A stretch of 64,000 bases of DNA from the NCBI GenBank assembly GCA_036381015.1, contig DASVDR010000008.1, forward strand, positions 1 through 64,000. Reading direction: 5' to 3'. Shown in pieces: positions 52,244-60,216 of the stretch. The notes beneath the pieces were generated by a model. The model saw only the letters and a program-made list of their open reading frames with translations, made no database searches and had not been told where the DNA came from. How positions within the stretch are numbered: the stretch's first letter is position 1; every line of letters begins with the position of its first letter. This stretch comes from Gammaproteobacteria bacterium. GTDB lineage: Bacteria; Pseudomonadota; Gammaproteobacteria; Steroidobacterales; Rariloculaceae. A program made the position numbers and the translations under genes.

Positions 52244-53206
52244 TTGCCCGTCGGCACGGCGCCCCGCATCGTTTTCGCCGGTACGCCCGATTTCGCCGTC
52301 CCGAGCCTGCGCGCGCTCGCCGCATCGGGCGCCGAGATCCCTCTCGTGCTGACGCAGCCCGACCGGCCTGCCGGGCGCGGCCGGCGTCTGTCGCCCCCGC
52401 CCGTGAAGCGGGCGGCCGCCGAGCTGGGTCTCCGCGTCGCTCAGCCCGAGGCGCTGTCGGACGCGTCGGCGCCCGAGGCGTGGGGGCTCGCGGACGAACG
52501 GCCGGATCTGATGCTCGTCGTCGCCTACGGGCTGCTCCTGCCCCGATGGGCCCGGGACTGGCCGCGGCTCGGCTGCGTCAACGTGCACGCCTCGCTGCTG
52601 CCGCGGTGGCGGGGGGCAGCGCCGATCCAGCACGCGATCCTCGGGGGGGATGCGGTCACCGGCGTCACGTTGATGCGAATCGAAGCCGGGCTCGACAGCG
52701 GTCCGATCTACGCGGCGCGCGAGACGCCGATCGGCGCGGACGAGACCGCCGGCGAGCTGCACGACCGGCTCGCCGAGCTCGGCGCCGCGCTCGCGGCGGA
52801 AACGCTCCCGCGGATCCTTGCCGGCACGATCGAGCCGATCCCGCAGGACGACACGGCGAAGACGTATGCCCCGAAGCTCGACAAGCGGGACGCGCGTCTC
52901 GATTGGCGCGCTCCCGCGATCGACCTCGCGCGGCGCGTGCGCGCGTTCAACCCCTGGCCGGTCGCGTACACGGTCGCCGACGACGGCCGCGTGATCCGGA
53001 TTCTCGCGGCCGCGGCGCGGCCGGCGGCGCCCGAGGCCGAGCGGATCGCTCCGGGCCGCATCGTCGCGGCGGGTCGCGACGGCATCGACGTGGCGACCGG
53101 CGAAGGCGTGCTCAGGCTCTTGCGAATCCAGCCGCCGTCGTCGCGCGTGATGGACGCCGCGGCCTATCTCGCCGCGCATCGGCTGGACGGGGTGACGTTT
53201 GTCTGA
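52244..53206 (+). CDS. fmt: Methionyl-tRNA formyltransferase
   Basis: The 320-residue enzyme has IVFAGTPDFAVPSL, QPDRPAGRGRRL, the catalytic NVHASLLPRWRGAAPIQHAIL and TGVTLMRIEAGLDSGPI, then the C-terminal tRNA-binding domain (VRAFNPWP, GEGVLRLLRIQ). The formyl donor is 10-formyl-tetrahydrofolate. The start is a TTG at 52244 with CGGAGGG upstream; no ATG or GTG fits the N-terminus. Confidence 0.95.
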   Translation: MPVGTAPRIVFAGTPDFAVPSLRALAASGAEIPLVLTQPDRPAGRGRRLSPPPVKRAAAELGLRVAQPEALSDASAPEAWGLADERPDLMLVVAYGLLLPRWARDWPRLGCVNVHASLLPRWRGAAPIQHAILGGDAVTGVTLMRIEAGLDSGPIYAARETPIGADETAGELHDRLAELGAALAAETLPRILAGTIEPIPQDDTAKTYAPKLDKRDARLDWRAPAIDLARRVRAFNPWPVAYTVADDGRVIRILAAAARPAAPEAERIAPGRIVAAGRDGIDVATGEGVLRLLRIQPPSSRVMDAAAYLAAHRLDGVTFV

Positions 53207-54557
53207 GACGAGCGCGGCCGACTCGGGCGCGACCGCCGGCGCAGCCGCCCGGGCCGCGGCCGCGCGCGCCGTGGCGCGAGTCGTGGCCGGTGCGTCGCTC
53301 GACGACGCGCTCGCCGCGCTGCCGCCGCTCCCGGAGCGGGACGCGTCGCTCGCGCGGGCGCTCGCGTTCGGCGCCTGCCGGTGGCACCACCGCCTGGAGT
53401 GGCAGGCGTCGCGCCTCCTCGACCGGCCGCTGCCGCGGCGCGAGACCACGCTCGCGGCGCTCATACGCGTGGGCCTCCTGCAGCTTCAATCGATGCGCGT
53501 GCCGGATCACGCTGCCGTGTCCGCGACCGTCGAGGCCGCGCGGCTCGTCGGCGCGCCGCGGGCGAAAGGCCTCGTGAACGCGGTGCTCCGCCGGTTCCTC
53601 CGCGAGCGCGCGCAGCTCGACGCGGAGATGGCCGCGCACCCGACGGCCCTCCACAGCCACCCGGCCTGGCTCATCGAGCGGATTCGCGCCGATTGGCCGG
53701 ACGACTGGCCGGCGATCCTCGACGCGAACAACGCGGCGCCGCCGATGTGGTTGCGCGTGAACCTTGCGCGCACGACCCGCGAGCGCTACCTCGAGCGCCT
53801 CGAGGCCGCGGGCCTCCGCGCGGAGCGAGGCCCGCCGCCTCCCGGAGCGCCCGCGGCGATCCTTCTCGCCGAGCCGTTGCCGACGGCGCGGCTCCCGGGG
53901 TTCGCCGAAGGGGAGGTGTCGGTGCAGGACGCGTCGGCGCAGCTTGCGGCGGAGCTGCTCGATCTCGCGCCCGGTCAGCGCGTCCTCGACGCGTGCGCGG
54001 CGCCGGGCGGCAAGACCGCGCACGCGCTCGAACGGTGCGGCGCGCTCGCAGAGCTCTGGGCGGTGGACCGCGACGCTTCCCGGCTCGACACGGTCCGAGC
54101 GACGCTCACTCGGCTCGGGCTCACGGCGAAGGCGAAGCTCGTGCATGGCGACGCGGCGCGGCCCGACGAATGGTGGGACGGCCGGCCGTTCGATCGCGTG
54201 CTGCTCGATGCGCCGTGCACCGCCCTCGGCGTGATTCGGCGTCATCCCGACATCAAGCTGCTGCGGAAGCCCGACGACGTCCGGCGCGCCGCCGCGCTGC
54301 AAGCCGAGCTCCTCGCCGCCCTGTGGCCGCTGCTTCGGCCCGGCGGCCGGCTCGTGTACGCGACGTGCACGGTGCTGCGGGCGGAGAATGGGGAGCAGAT
54401 CGAGCGCTTCCTGAGCGCCACGCCGGACGCGGAGATCACGGCCGGCCGGCCCCCTTTCGTCACCCGGCCCGGTGAGGCGAACCGTGACGGCTTCTATTAT
54501 GCTTGCATAGACAAGCAGCGGATGCTCCCTTTGCGTGGATCAGGCTCGAAGCAATAG
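53199..54557 (+). CDS. rsmB: 16S rRNA m5C967 methyltransferase
   Basis: The 452-residue enzyme has an N-terminal NusB-like domain (ARAALAFGACRWHHRLEWQ-type segment, then VNAVLRRFLRER) and the SAM domain: RVLDACAAPGGKTAHALE, FDRVLLDAPCTALGVIRRHPD and LVYATCTVLRAENGEQIE, with both catalytic Cys. It starts with TTG and overlaps fmt by 8 bp. Confidence 0.95.
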   Translation: MSETSAADSGATAGAAARAAAARAVARVVAGASLDDALAALPPLPERDASLARALAFGACRWHHRLEWQASRLLDRPLPRRETTLAALIRVGLLQLQSMRVPDHAAVSATVEAARLVGAPRAKGLVNAVLRRFLRERAQLDAEMAAHPTALHSHPAWLIERIRADWPDDWPAILDANNAAPPMWLRVNLARTTRERYLERLEAAGLRAERGPPPPGAPAAILLAEPLPTARLPGFAEGEVSVQDASAQLAAELLDLAPGQRVLDACAAPGGKTAHALERCGALAELWAVDRDASRLDTVRATLTRLGLTAKAKLVHGDAARPDEWWDGRPFDRVLLDAPCTALGVIRRHPDIKLLRKPDDVRRAAALQAELLAALWPLLRPGGRLVYATCTVLRAENGEQIERFLSATPDAEITAGRPPFVTRPGEANRDGFYYACIDKQRMLPLRGSGSKQ

Positions 54558-55149
54558 CGCTCGTGCGGTGAGCCGTCTCGTCAGCTCGCTGAAGCTCGCC
54601 GTCGTCCTGCTGCTCGGCGCCGCGATGCCCGCGATCGGGCAAGACGAGGAGGACCCCGGGCGGTTCGACGTTCGGGCCGCCAACGTCGAGCTCGTCAATG
54701 GCGTGTATTTTCTCGACTCCTGGATCGAGCTGCGCTTGCCTTCCGAGGCGAGCGAGGCGCTGCGCTCGGGCGTGCCGCTCACGATCCGGCTCGACGTCGA
54801 GATCACTTATCGCCGCCGCTTCTGGTTCGACGCGGACGCCCACTCGCTCGAGCAGCGCTATCAGCTCGACTACCACGCGCTCACGGAGCGGTACGTCGTG
54901 TCGAACCTGAACAGCGGCGACCGCACGTCGTTCTCGACGCTGTTCTCCGCGTTGAATTACCTGGGCCGCGTCGAGCACTTGCCGCTGATCGACGCCGCGC
55001 TGCTCGAGCCGGGCCGCGATTACCTCGTGCGGCTGCGGGCGGTTCTCGACATGGAGCGCTTCCCGGGCCCGCTGCGGCTCCTGGCCTTCTGGCGCCGTAA
55101 CTGGGCCATTGCGAGCGATTGGTACGAATGGCGTTTGCGCGAAAAATAA
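54535..55149 (+). CDS. DUF4390 protein
   Basis: The 204-residue protein has an N-terminal membrane anchor or signal (LKLAVVLLLGAAMPAIG) and beta-rich DUF4390 motifs (VYFLDSWIELRLP, VPLTIRLDVEITYRRRFW, LRLLAFWRRNWAIASDWYEW). Function unknown, but the gene typically sits between rsmB and an NtrY-like kinase. It starts with GTG, overlaps rsmB by 23 bp, and its end overlaps the kinase start by 22 bp. Confidence 0.9.
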   Translation: MDQARSNSARAVSRLVSSLKLAVVLLLGAAMPAIGQDEEDPGRFDVRAANVELVNGVYFLDSWIELRLPSEASEALRSGVPLTIRLDVEITYRRRFWFDADAHSLEQRYQLDYHALTERYVVSNLNSGDRTSFSTLFSALNYLGRVEHLPLIDAALLEPGRDYLVRLRAVLDMERFPGPLRLLAFWRRNWAIASDWYEWRLREK

Positions 55150-57350
55150 AGCGGGCATTCGTCACGATGCTCCTCGCGTTCGGCGTGCTGCTGTGGCTCG
55201 TCGCGCTGCTGCTGTTCTCGCGCGTCGCCGAGAACTCGGACGACTTCGCCCGCCTGCAGAACTGGATCCTGCTGGTCAACTCGATCGGCGTCGCGGTCCT
55301 CGTCACGCTGATCGCCGTGAACCTGACGCGGCTGATCCGCGATCTCCGGCGTCACGTGCCGGGCTCGCGGCTGAAGCTGCGGATGATCACGCTGCTCGTC
55401 ACGCTCGCCGTGACGCCGCTCGTCGTGGTTTACGTGTTCTCGGTGGCGTTCATCAACCGCGGGATCGACAACTGGTTCAACGTCGACGTGGAGCGCGGCC
55501 TCGACGACGCGCTCACGTTGAGCCAGACCGCGCTGGACGTGCAGAAGCGCCGCAACCTCGCCGAGCTCGAGCGCATCGCGGCGCGCCTGCCGCGAGACGC
55601 GGCGACCGCCGACCTCTTCACGCAGCTCGACACGCTGCGCATCGACAGCGGCGCCGACGAGCTCACGGTCTTCGGCGAGAACACGCGCATCCTCGCTACG
55701 AGCTCCGCAAACCCCGGCGTCGCGCCGCCGACGTATCCGACCGAGGAGATGATGATTCAGCTCCGCGAGCGGCGCCCGTACGTGAGCCTCGAGCCGCTCC
55801 GCGACGGCCATTACCGGGTGATCGCGGCCGTCTCGCTCGACGACGGGATGCGGCCGGATTCCCGGATCCTGCAAGGGCGCTTCCCCGTGGAGCCGCGTCT
55901 GTCCGCCCTCGCGAACTCCGTGCAGGAGAGCTACAACCAGTACTCGGAGCTGTCCTTCCTGCGCACGGCCCTGAAGTACAGCTTCACGCTGACTCTGAGC
56001 CTCGTGCTGTTGATCTCGGTGCTCGCGTCCGTCTACGGCGCGTTCACGTCGGCCCGGCGTCTCGTCGGGCCGATCCAGCAGCTGATGCAGGGCACACGCG
56101 CGGTGGCCCGCGGGGACTTCGACACGAAGCTTCCCGTCCCGGCCCGCGACGAGATCGGGTTCCTGATCAACTCGTTCAACGACATGACCCAGCGCCTCGC
56201 GGAGGCGCGGCAGCATGCGCGCTCGAGCGAGCAGAAGGTCGAAAGCGAGCGCCGCCGGCTCGAGGTGATCCTAGCGAGGCTCTCCACGGGCGTCGTGGCC
56301 CTCGAGCCCGACATGCGTGTCCGGACGGCGAACGCCGCCGCCGGGATCATCCTGAACATCGACCTCGAGGCGCACGTCGGCGACTCGCTCGTCGAGCTCG
56401 CGAAAACGCATCCGCTGCTCGGGCAGTTCCTCGAGGTCAGCGCCGCGAAGCTGGCCGAGGGCAAGAGCGAATGGCGCGAGCAGATCGTGCTCCGCGGCGA
56501 CGTCGGGCGGCGCGTGCTGATGTGCGCGTGCACGGCGCTGCCCGGCGAGGCCGAGACGCCGAACGGATACGTGGTCGTCTTCGACGACATCACGGCGCTC
56601 CTTCAGGCCCAGCGGGATGCGGCCTGGGGCGAGGTCGCGCGCCGCCTCGCGCACGAGATCAAGAATCCGCTGACGCCGATCCAGCTCTCGGCCGAGCGGC
56701 TGCGGCGCCGTTATCTGACGTCCGAGGACGGCGGGCTCGACCTCCTCGACCGGGCGACGCGGACGATCATCCAGCAGGTCGAGGCGATGAAGGAGATGGT
56801 CAACGCCTTCAGCCAATACGCCCGCACGCCCGACGTCGAGCTCTCGCGCTTCGATCTGAACGAGCTGATCTCCGAGGTCACCGAGCTTTATCGCTCGCCC
56901 GAGAATCCGGTCACGATCAAGCTCTCGTTCGACGCTAATTTGCCGAAGATAGAGGCAGATGCCGGCAGAATGCGGCAGGTCTTTCACAACTTGATGCGCA
57001 ATGCGCTCGAGGCGATGGAGCGCCAGAGCGACGCGCGGGTGGACATCTCGACCCGTTACGTGCTCCGCGGCGGCACGGACGCCGTCGAGATCAAGGTGGC
57101 CGACAACGGGCCGGGCTTCGGCGCGGACATCCTCCCACAGGCCTTCGAGCCGTACGTGACCGGCAAGGTCAAGGGAACGGGGCTGGGGCTCGCGATCGTG
57201 AAGAAGCTGATCGAAGATCACGGGGGCGAGATCAAGGCCGCCAACCGCGAGCACGGGGGAGCGGAGATCAGTATACTGCTTCCGATATCCGGCGAGGCAG
57301 GCGGCTCGGCGGGCCTTCACGGCGGCGAGAATAGGAGGGAGCGCGCATGA
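55128..57350 (+). CDS. ntrY: NtrY-like membrane sensor histidine kinase
   Basis: The 740-residue kinase has four membrane helices: about 15-37, 50-72, 90-112 and 285-305, with a periplasmic domain between helices three and four. HAMP (RRLVGPIQQLMQGTRAVARGD), PAS-like region, HisKA with the phospho-acceptor His near 508 (VARRLAHEIKNPLTPI) and ATPase boxes (DNGPGFGADI, KGTGLGLAIVKKL) follow. NtrY relays nitrogen, redox or envelope signals depending on species. Start ATG 55128 gives MAFARKIKRAF; GTG 55119 is an alternative. Confidence 0.93.
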   Translation: MAFARKIKRAFVTMLLAFGVLLWLVALLLFSRVAENSDDFARLQNWILLVNSIGVAVLVTLIAVNLTRLIRDLRRHVPGSRLKLRMITLLVTLAVTPLVVVYVFSVAFINRGIDNWFNVDVERGLDDALTLSQTALDVQKRRNLAELERIAARLPRDAATADLFTQLDTLRIDSGADELTVFGENTRILATSSANPGVAPPTYPTEEMMIQLRERRPYVSLEPLRDGHYRVIAAVSLDDGMRPDSRILQGRFPVEPRLSALANSVQESYNQYSELSFLRTALKYSFTLTLSLVLLISVLASVYGAFTSARRLVGPIQQLMQGTRAVARGDFDTKLPVPARDEIGFLINSFNDMTQRLAEARQHARSSEQKVESERRRLEVILARLSTGVVALEPDMRVRTANAAAGIILNIDLEAHVGDSLVELAKTHPLLGQFLEVSAAKLAEGKSEWREQIVLRGDVGRRVLMCACTALPGEAETPNGYVVVFDDITALLQAQRDAAWGEVARRLAHEIKNPLTPIQLSAERLRRRYLTSEDGGLDLLDRATRTIIQQVEAMKEMVNAFSQYARTPDVELSRFDLNELISEVTELYRSPENPVTIKLSFDANLPKIEADAGRMRQVFHNLMRNALEAMERQSDARVDISTRYVLRGGTDAVEIKVADNGPGFGADILPQAFEPYVTGKVKGTGLGLAIVKKLIEDHGGEIKAANREHGGAEISILLPISGEAGGSAGLHGGENRRERA

Positions 57351-58687
57351 AAAATGCGCGGATCTTGGTTGTCGACGATGAAGCGAACATCCGCGCGCTG
57401 CTGGACGAGATCCTCAGCGAGGAAGGCTACGACGTCACCACCGCCGCCGATGCCGAGGAAGCCCGCCAGGCGCGCAAGCAGAGCGCCTACGACCTGATCC
57501 TGCTCGACATCTGGATGCCCGACACCGACGGCATCTCGCTCCTGAAGGAGTGGTCCGAAAGCGAGGCGTTGGGGCCCGTCGTGATGATGTCCGGGCACGG
57601 CACCGTCGACGCGGCCGTCGAGGCCACGCGTCTCGGCGCCGTCGATTTCATCGAGAAGCCGGTCTCCCTCGCGAAGCTGTTGCGCGTCGTGCAGTCCGCG
57701 CTCGCGGACCGGCGTGCGTCGGCGCGCCGCCGGAGCCTCGTCCCGCCGATGCTCGCGCCGGTCGGGAAGAGCCAGACGATGCGGCGGCTCCGGGAGCAGG
57801 TCGCGCGCGTCGCGCATCACGATGCGCATGCGCTCTTCACCGGCGAGCCGGGCAGCGGGCGCGAGGTCTTCGCGCGCTTCCTCGCGAGTCGCAGCGATCG
57901 GGCGCCGGGCCCGTTCGTGACCGTCATGGGCAGCGCGCTGTCGGAGGGCGGCTACCGGGCGCAGCTGCTCGGCGAGCCGGGGCAGCCCGGCGTGCTGAAG
58001 CGTGCGGCCGGCGGCCTGCTGTTCATCAACGAGATTCAAAACATGTCGCCCGCGGCGCAGCAGCAGCTGCTCGCGGTGCTCGAGCAAGGCGAGTTCCGCG
58101 CGGACGACACCGGGACGACGCACACCCTCGACGCCCGCATCCTCGCGAGCGCGCCGCCCGGCTTCGAGCGTAGCGACGAGTTCAACCGCGAGCTTTTGTC
58201 ACACCTGTCGGTGATCGTGATTCGCGTGCCGCCGCTCCGCGAGTACTCCGAGGACGTGCCGGAGCTGCTGCGCTACCACGTGGACGCGTTCGTCGACTCC
58301 GAGAGCCTGCCGCTCCGCCGCTTCAGCGTCGCGGCGCAGAATCGGCTGCGGAATTATCCGTGGCCGGGAAACGTCCGCGAGCTCAAGAATCTCGTGAAGC
58401 GCCTGCTGATCCTGGACGGCAACGAGACGATCGAGCTCGAGGAGGTCGAGGCGCAGCTCGTCACGAACACACCGCAGAGCGAGCCGCTCGTGAAGCAGGA
58501 TTTGCTCGCGATGCCGCTGCGCGAGGCGCGTGAGCACTTCGAGCGCGCTTATCTGCAGCAGCAGCTCTTGCTGTGCGGCGGCAAGGTCGGCCAGCTCGCG
58601 AAGCGCGTCGGCATGGAGCGCACGCACCTCTACCGCAAGCTCCGGTCCCTCGGCGTCGACTTCCGGCAGGCGCTGACGGACGAGTAG
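57347..58687 (+). CDS. ntrX: NtrX-like response regulator lacking GAFTGA
   Basis: The 446-residue regulator has a receiver domain (VVDDEANIRALL; phospho-Asp near 54 in LILLDIWMPDTDG; KPVSLAKLL), an AAA+ domain with Walker A GEPGSGREVF and Walker B GGLLFINEI, and a Fis-type HTH (LLLCGGKVGQLAKRVGMERTHLYRKL). The GAFTGA loop that contacts sigma-54 is absent: between VTVMGSALSEGGYRAQLLG and GVLKRAAGG only EPGQP remains. It probably does not activate sigma-54 and may act as repressor or with another sigma. ATGA overlap with ntrY. Confidence 0.9.
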   Translation: MKNARILVVDDEANIRALLDEILSEEGYDVTTAADAEEARQARKQSAYDLILLDIWMPDTDGISLLKEWSESEALGPVVMMSGHGTVDAAVEATRLGAVDFIEKPVSLAKLLRVVQSALADRRASARRRSLVPPMLAPVGKSQTMRRLREQVARVAHHDAHALFTGEPGSGREVFARFLASRSDRAPGPFVTVMGSALSEGGYRAQLLGEPGQPGVLKRAAGGLLFINEIQNMSPAAQQQLLAVLEQGEFRADDTGTTHTLDARILASAPPGFERSDEFNRELLSHLSVIVIRVPPLREYSEDVPELLRYHVDAFVDSESLPLRRFSVAAQNRLRNYPWPGNVRELKNLVKRLLILDGNETIELEEVEAQLVTNTPQSEPLVKQDLLAMPLREAREHFERAYLQQQLLLCGGKVGQLAKRVGMERTHLYRKLRSLGVDFRQALTDE

Positions 58688-58690
58688 AAC

Positions 58691-58747
58691 CAAAAAAAGG
58701 TGTCAGACACCTTTTTCCGGGTGAAAAGGTGTCTGACACCTTTTTTA
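58691..58747. terminator. REP-like palindrome pair, bidirectional terminator
   Basis: GGTGTCAGACACC at 58699-58711 and its inverse GGTGTCTGACACC at 58728-58740 form a perfect long hairpin with A-runs on the left and a T-run on the right. It lies between the convergent ntrX and SPOR genes and overlaps the SPOR stop codon. It matches the repeat cluster at 40363. Confidence 0.88.
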
Positions 58748-59380
58748 TTCGCTCACCTTCATCGTCAAGCTCTCGACGCCCGCGCGCTCGAGGTCGTTGC
58801 GGATGCGGTTCAGCTCGTCGAGGTCGGAGATCGGCCCCACGCGCACGCGGTGAAACTCGTCGTCGTCGATCGTGACCCGCTGGATCCGCGACTCGATGCC
58901 GAGAAGCGCAAGGCTCGCCTGCATGCGGTCGGCGTCGGCGTGCGATCGGAAGGACCCCGTCTGCAGCACGTAGCTTCCCGGCGTCTCGATCGGCGCGGAC
59001 GGCGTGGACGGCCCGGAAGCCTCGGTCACCGTTTCGACCTCCGGAATCACGACTTCGTACTCGGGGAGGATCTCGTAGAACTCGAAGCGGGGCCGCCCGT
59101 CGTCGGCGGCGCCGGCCGCGGCCTCGCGAACCGGCGCTGACGCCGCGGCGCGGGTATCCGCGGGCCGAGACGCGGCCCGCTCCGGAGCGGCCTGCTCCGG
59201 CGCGGGCTCGCGACTCGGCACCGTGCGCGCGGCGGCCGGCGACTGCGCGGGCAGCGCGCCGCTGCGCAGATCGGAGAAGTAGATGCCGGCCGCGACGGCG
59301 AGACCCATCGCCAGCCCGACGAGCAGGTACGGCCAGCCGGAGGACCGGGCGCTTCGGGATCTTCGCGAGCGTCTCGTCAT
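58745..59380 (-). CDS. SPOR-domain membrane protein
   Basis: The 211-residue inner-membrane protein has one helix (about 18-35, WPYLLVGLAMGLAVAAGIYF), a Pro/Ala/Glu-rich periplasmic linker, and a C-terminal SPOR domain (about 132-208: YVLQTGSFRSHADADRMQASL, VRVGPISDLDELNRIRNDL) that binds denuded septal peptidoglycan. Proteins of this form act in cell division. It directly follows (2 bp) the secreted-protein gene below on the same strand. Confidence 0.92.
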   Translation of the reverse strand: MTRRSRRSRSARSSGWPYLLVGLAMGLAVAAGIYFSDLRSGALPAQSPAAARTVPSREPAPEQAAPERAASRPADTRAAASAPVREAAAGAADDGRPRFEFYEILPEYEVVIPEVETVTEASGPSTPSAPIETPGSYVLQTGSFRSHADADRMQASLALLGIESRIQRVTIDDDEFHRVRVGPISDLDELNRIRNDLERAGVESLTMKVSE

Positions 59381-59382
59381 AG

Positions 59383-60108
59383 CTATCGGCGCGGGACGGC
59401 CTTGCCGTACACCTCGATCTGCGCCACGTCGGACCAGCCGCCCGGACCGTGACCGCTGCCCGGCATGAGGTCCACGAACCCGACCTCGTCCACTTTGCCG
59501 AGATCCGGATGCTCGATCCAGGTGCCCGTCGTCACGGCGCGCTCCGGGTCGAGCTTAAGCCACTTCATGCTCGCGAACGCGAGCTCGCTCTCGAGCCAGC
59601 CGATCGTGGATCCGCTCGTTTGATCGCCGACGAGCCAGGTGCCGTCGGCGAGCTTCACGACCGGCCGGATCGCATGCATGCCGGACACCTTCGTGTTCCA
59701 CTTGATCGACGCGAGCCCGGTGAGGTCGACGTAGTTGTCCTTGTCGCGCAGCGCGGCTCCGCACGGCGTCGTGCAGAGGCCCGTCCAGACGTGCATCGGA
59801 TTGCCCTTGTTCCCGGGTATTCCCGTGGCTTGGATGTCCGCGGCGCCCGGTCCGATGAGATCGAGCTCGAGATCGGCGTTGCCGACGTTCTGCTGCGTGA
59901 CGGGCACCTCGGCGGTCTCGACGCTTCCGTCCTTCTTCGTGCCTTGCCGCCAGCTCTCGCTGAAGAAGAGCGGCGGAGGCGGCGTCCGCGGCAGATCGCG
60001 CACGGCGGCGTTCGCCGGCCCGGGGGCGCCGGTCTGGCCGTATGCGGCGGCGGCAAAAAGGAGCAGGAGCGATGGGACGGCGGCCCCGACGAGCGCGTGT
60101 CGTGACAT
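59383..60108 (-). CDS. Secreted protein of unknown function
   Basis: The 241-residue protein has a signal peptide (LVGAAVPSLLLLFAAAAYG). The mature part is beta-rich with WKQGTKKDG-like start (ESWRQGTKKDGSVETAEV), VWTGLCTTPCGAALRDKDNY (a Cys pair) and WSDVAQIEVYGK, a layout often found in carbohydrate-binding or jelly-roll domains. Unrecognised. AAGGAGG upstream is an excellent ribosome site. Confidence 0.75.
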   Translation of the reverse strand: MSRHALVGAAVPSLLLLFAAAAYGQTGAPGPANAAVRDLPRTPPPPLFFSESWRQGTKKDGSVETAEVPVTQQNVGNADLELDLIGPGAADIQATGIPGNKGNPMHVWTGLCTTPCGAALRDKDNYVDLTGLASIKWNTKVSGMHAIRPVVKLADGTWLVGDQTSGSTIGWLESELAFASMKWLKLDPERAVTTGTWIEHPDLGKVDEVGFVDLMPGSGHGPGGWSDVAQIEVYGKAVPRR

Positions 60109-60216
60109 GAGTGCCTCCTTAGGTGTTCTCTACAGCGCGAGGCTCCGAGCGAGCAGGCGCCGCCGCCGACTATAACTCGCGCCGGCGACGCGGTCAGGCG
60201 GCGCGAGGCGGCGGGC

